From: Bacteroidales bacterium
GTDB taxonomy: Bacteria; Bacteroidota; Bacteroidia; Bacteroidales; Muribaculaceae
Assembly: GCA_020860445.1 (NCBI GenBank)
Contig: JAJBUH010000003.1
Location: 1 to 35,518, forward strand
Length of the DNA stretch: 35,518 nucleotides
Direction of reading: 5' to 3'
Positions 35,465 to 35,518 of the stretch are shown piece by piece (the stretch's first letter is position 1; each line of letters opens with the position of its first letter). A program made the translations under genes and the position numbers. The notes beneath the pieces are model-generated. The model was given only the letters and a program-made list of their open reading frames with translations. It was not told the origin of the DNA and did not search any database.

Positions 35465-35518
35465 ATTTAGTGTTCACTGAATAATTAGGTCTCTTAGGCC
35501 CATACCCGCATGGGGCAA

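Overview
This is a 35.5 kb Bacteroidales-like chromosomal window; the evidence is TAnnTTTG-type promoters, a BtuB/BtuG-type B12 locus, C-termini resembling type IX sorting signals, and AAA-ATPase-like/PD-(D/E)XK families. Left part: outer-membrane protein and coaX (-), then rlmN, pdxA, an in-frame nucleotidyltransferase-phosphate butyryltransferase fusion ORF, and butyrate kinase (+). Middle accessory part: an internally deleted Rpn-like nuclease remnant, a RelE/HigB-like toxin with XRE antitoxin, a LuxR-type regulator, a frameshifted MalS-like GH13 gene with apparently degenerate catalytic motifs, two tandem AAA-ATPase-like genes (the first lacking its C-terminal nuclease domain), tRNA-Gly(CCC), a Bcr/CflA-type MFS gene and GH2 beta-glucuronidase pair, a large secreted protein with a divergent AraC regulator, and a cobalamin-riboswitch-headed btuB/btuG surface operon. 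Right part: FtsX/MacB-like permease, ATPase, NtrC-type response regulator and histidine kinase. The most notable structure not explained by genes is (i) several families of intergenic palindromic repeats, including a 212-bp MITE-like element with 41-bp perfect terminal inverted repeats and relatives at the boundaries of the ABC/two-component locus, and (ii) four unrelated intergenic tandem arrays that all have a 7-nt period, each near the start of a downstream cistron. I do not see a clear wholly new enzyme system. The strongest leads are the repeat architecture, the fusion ORF, the degenerate GH13, and the candidate sigma-54 control region of the permease. All family assignments come from reading motifs by eye; no searches were run.
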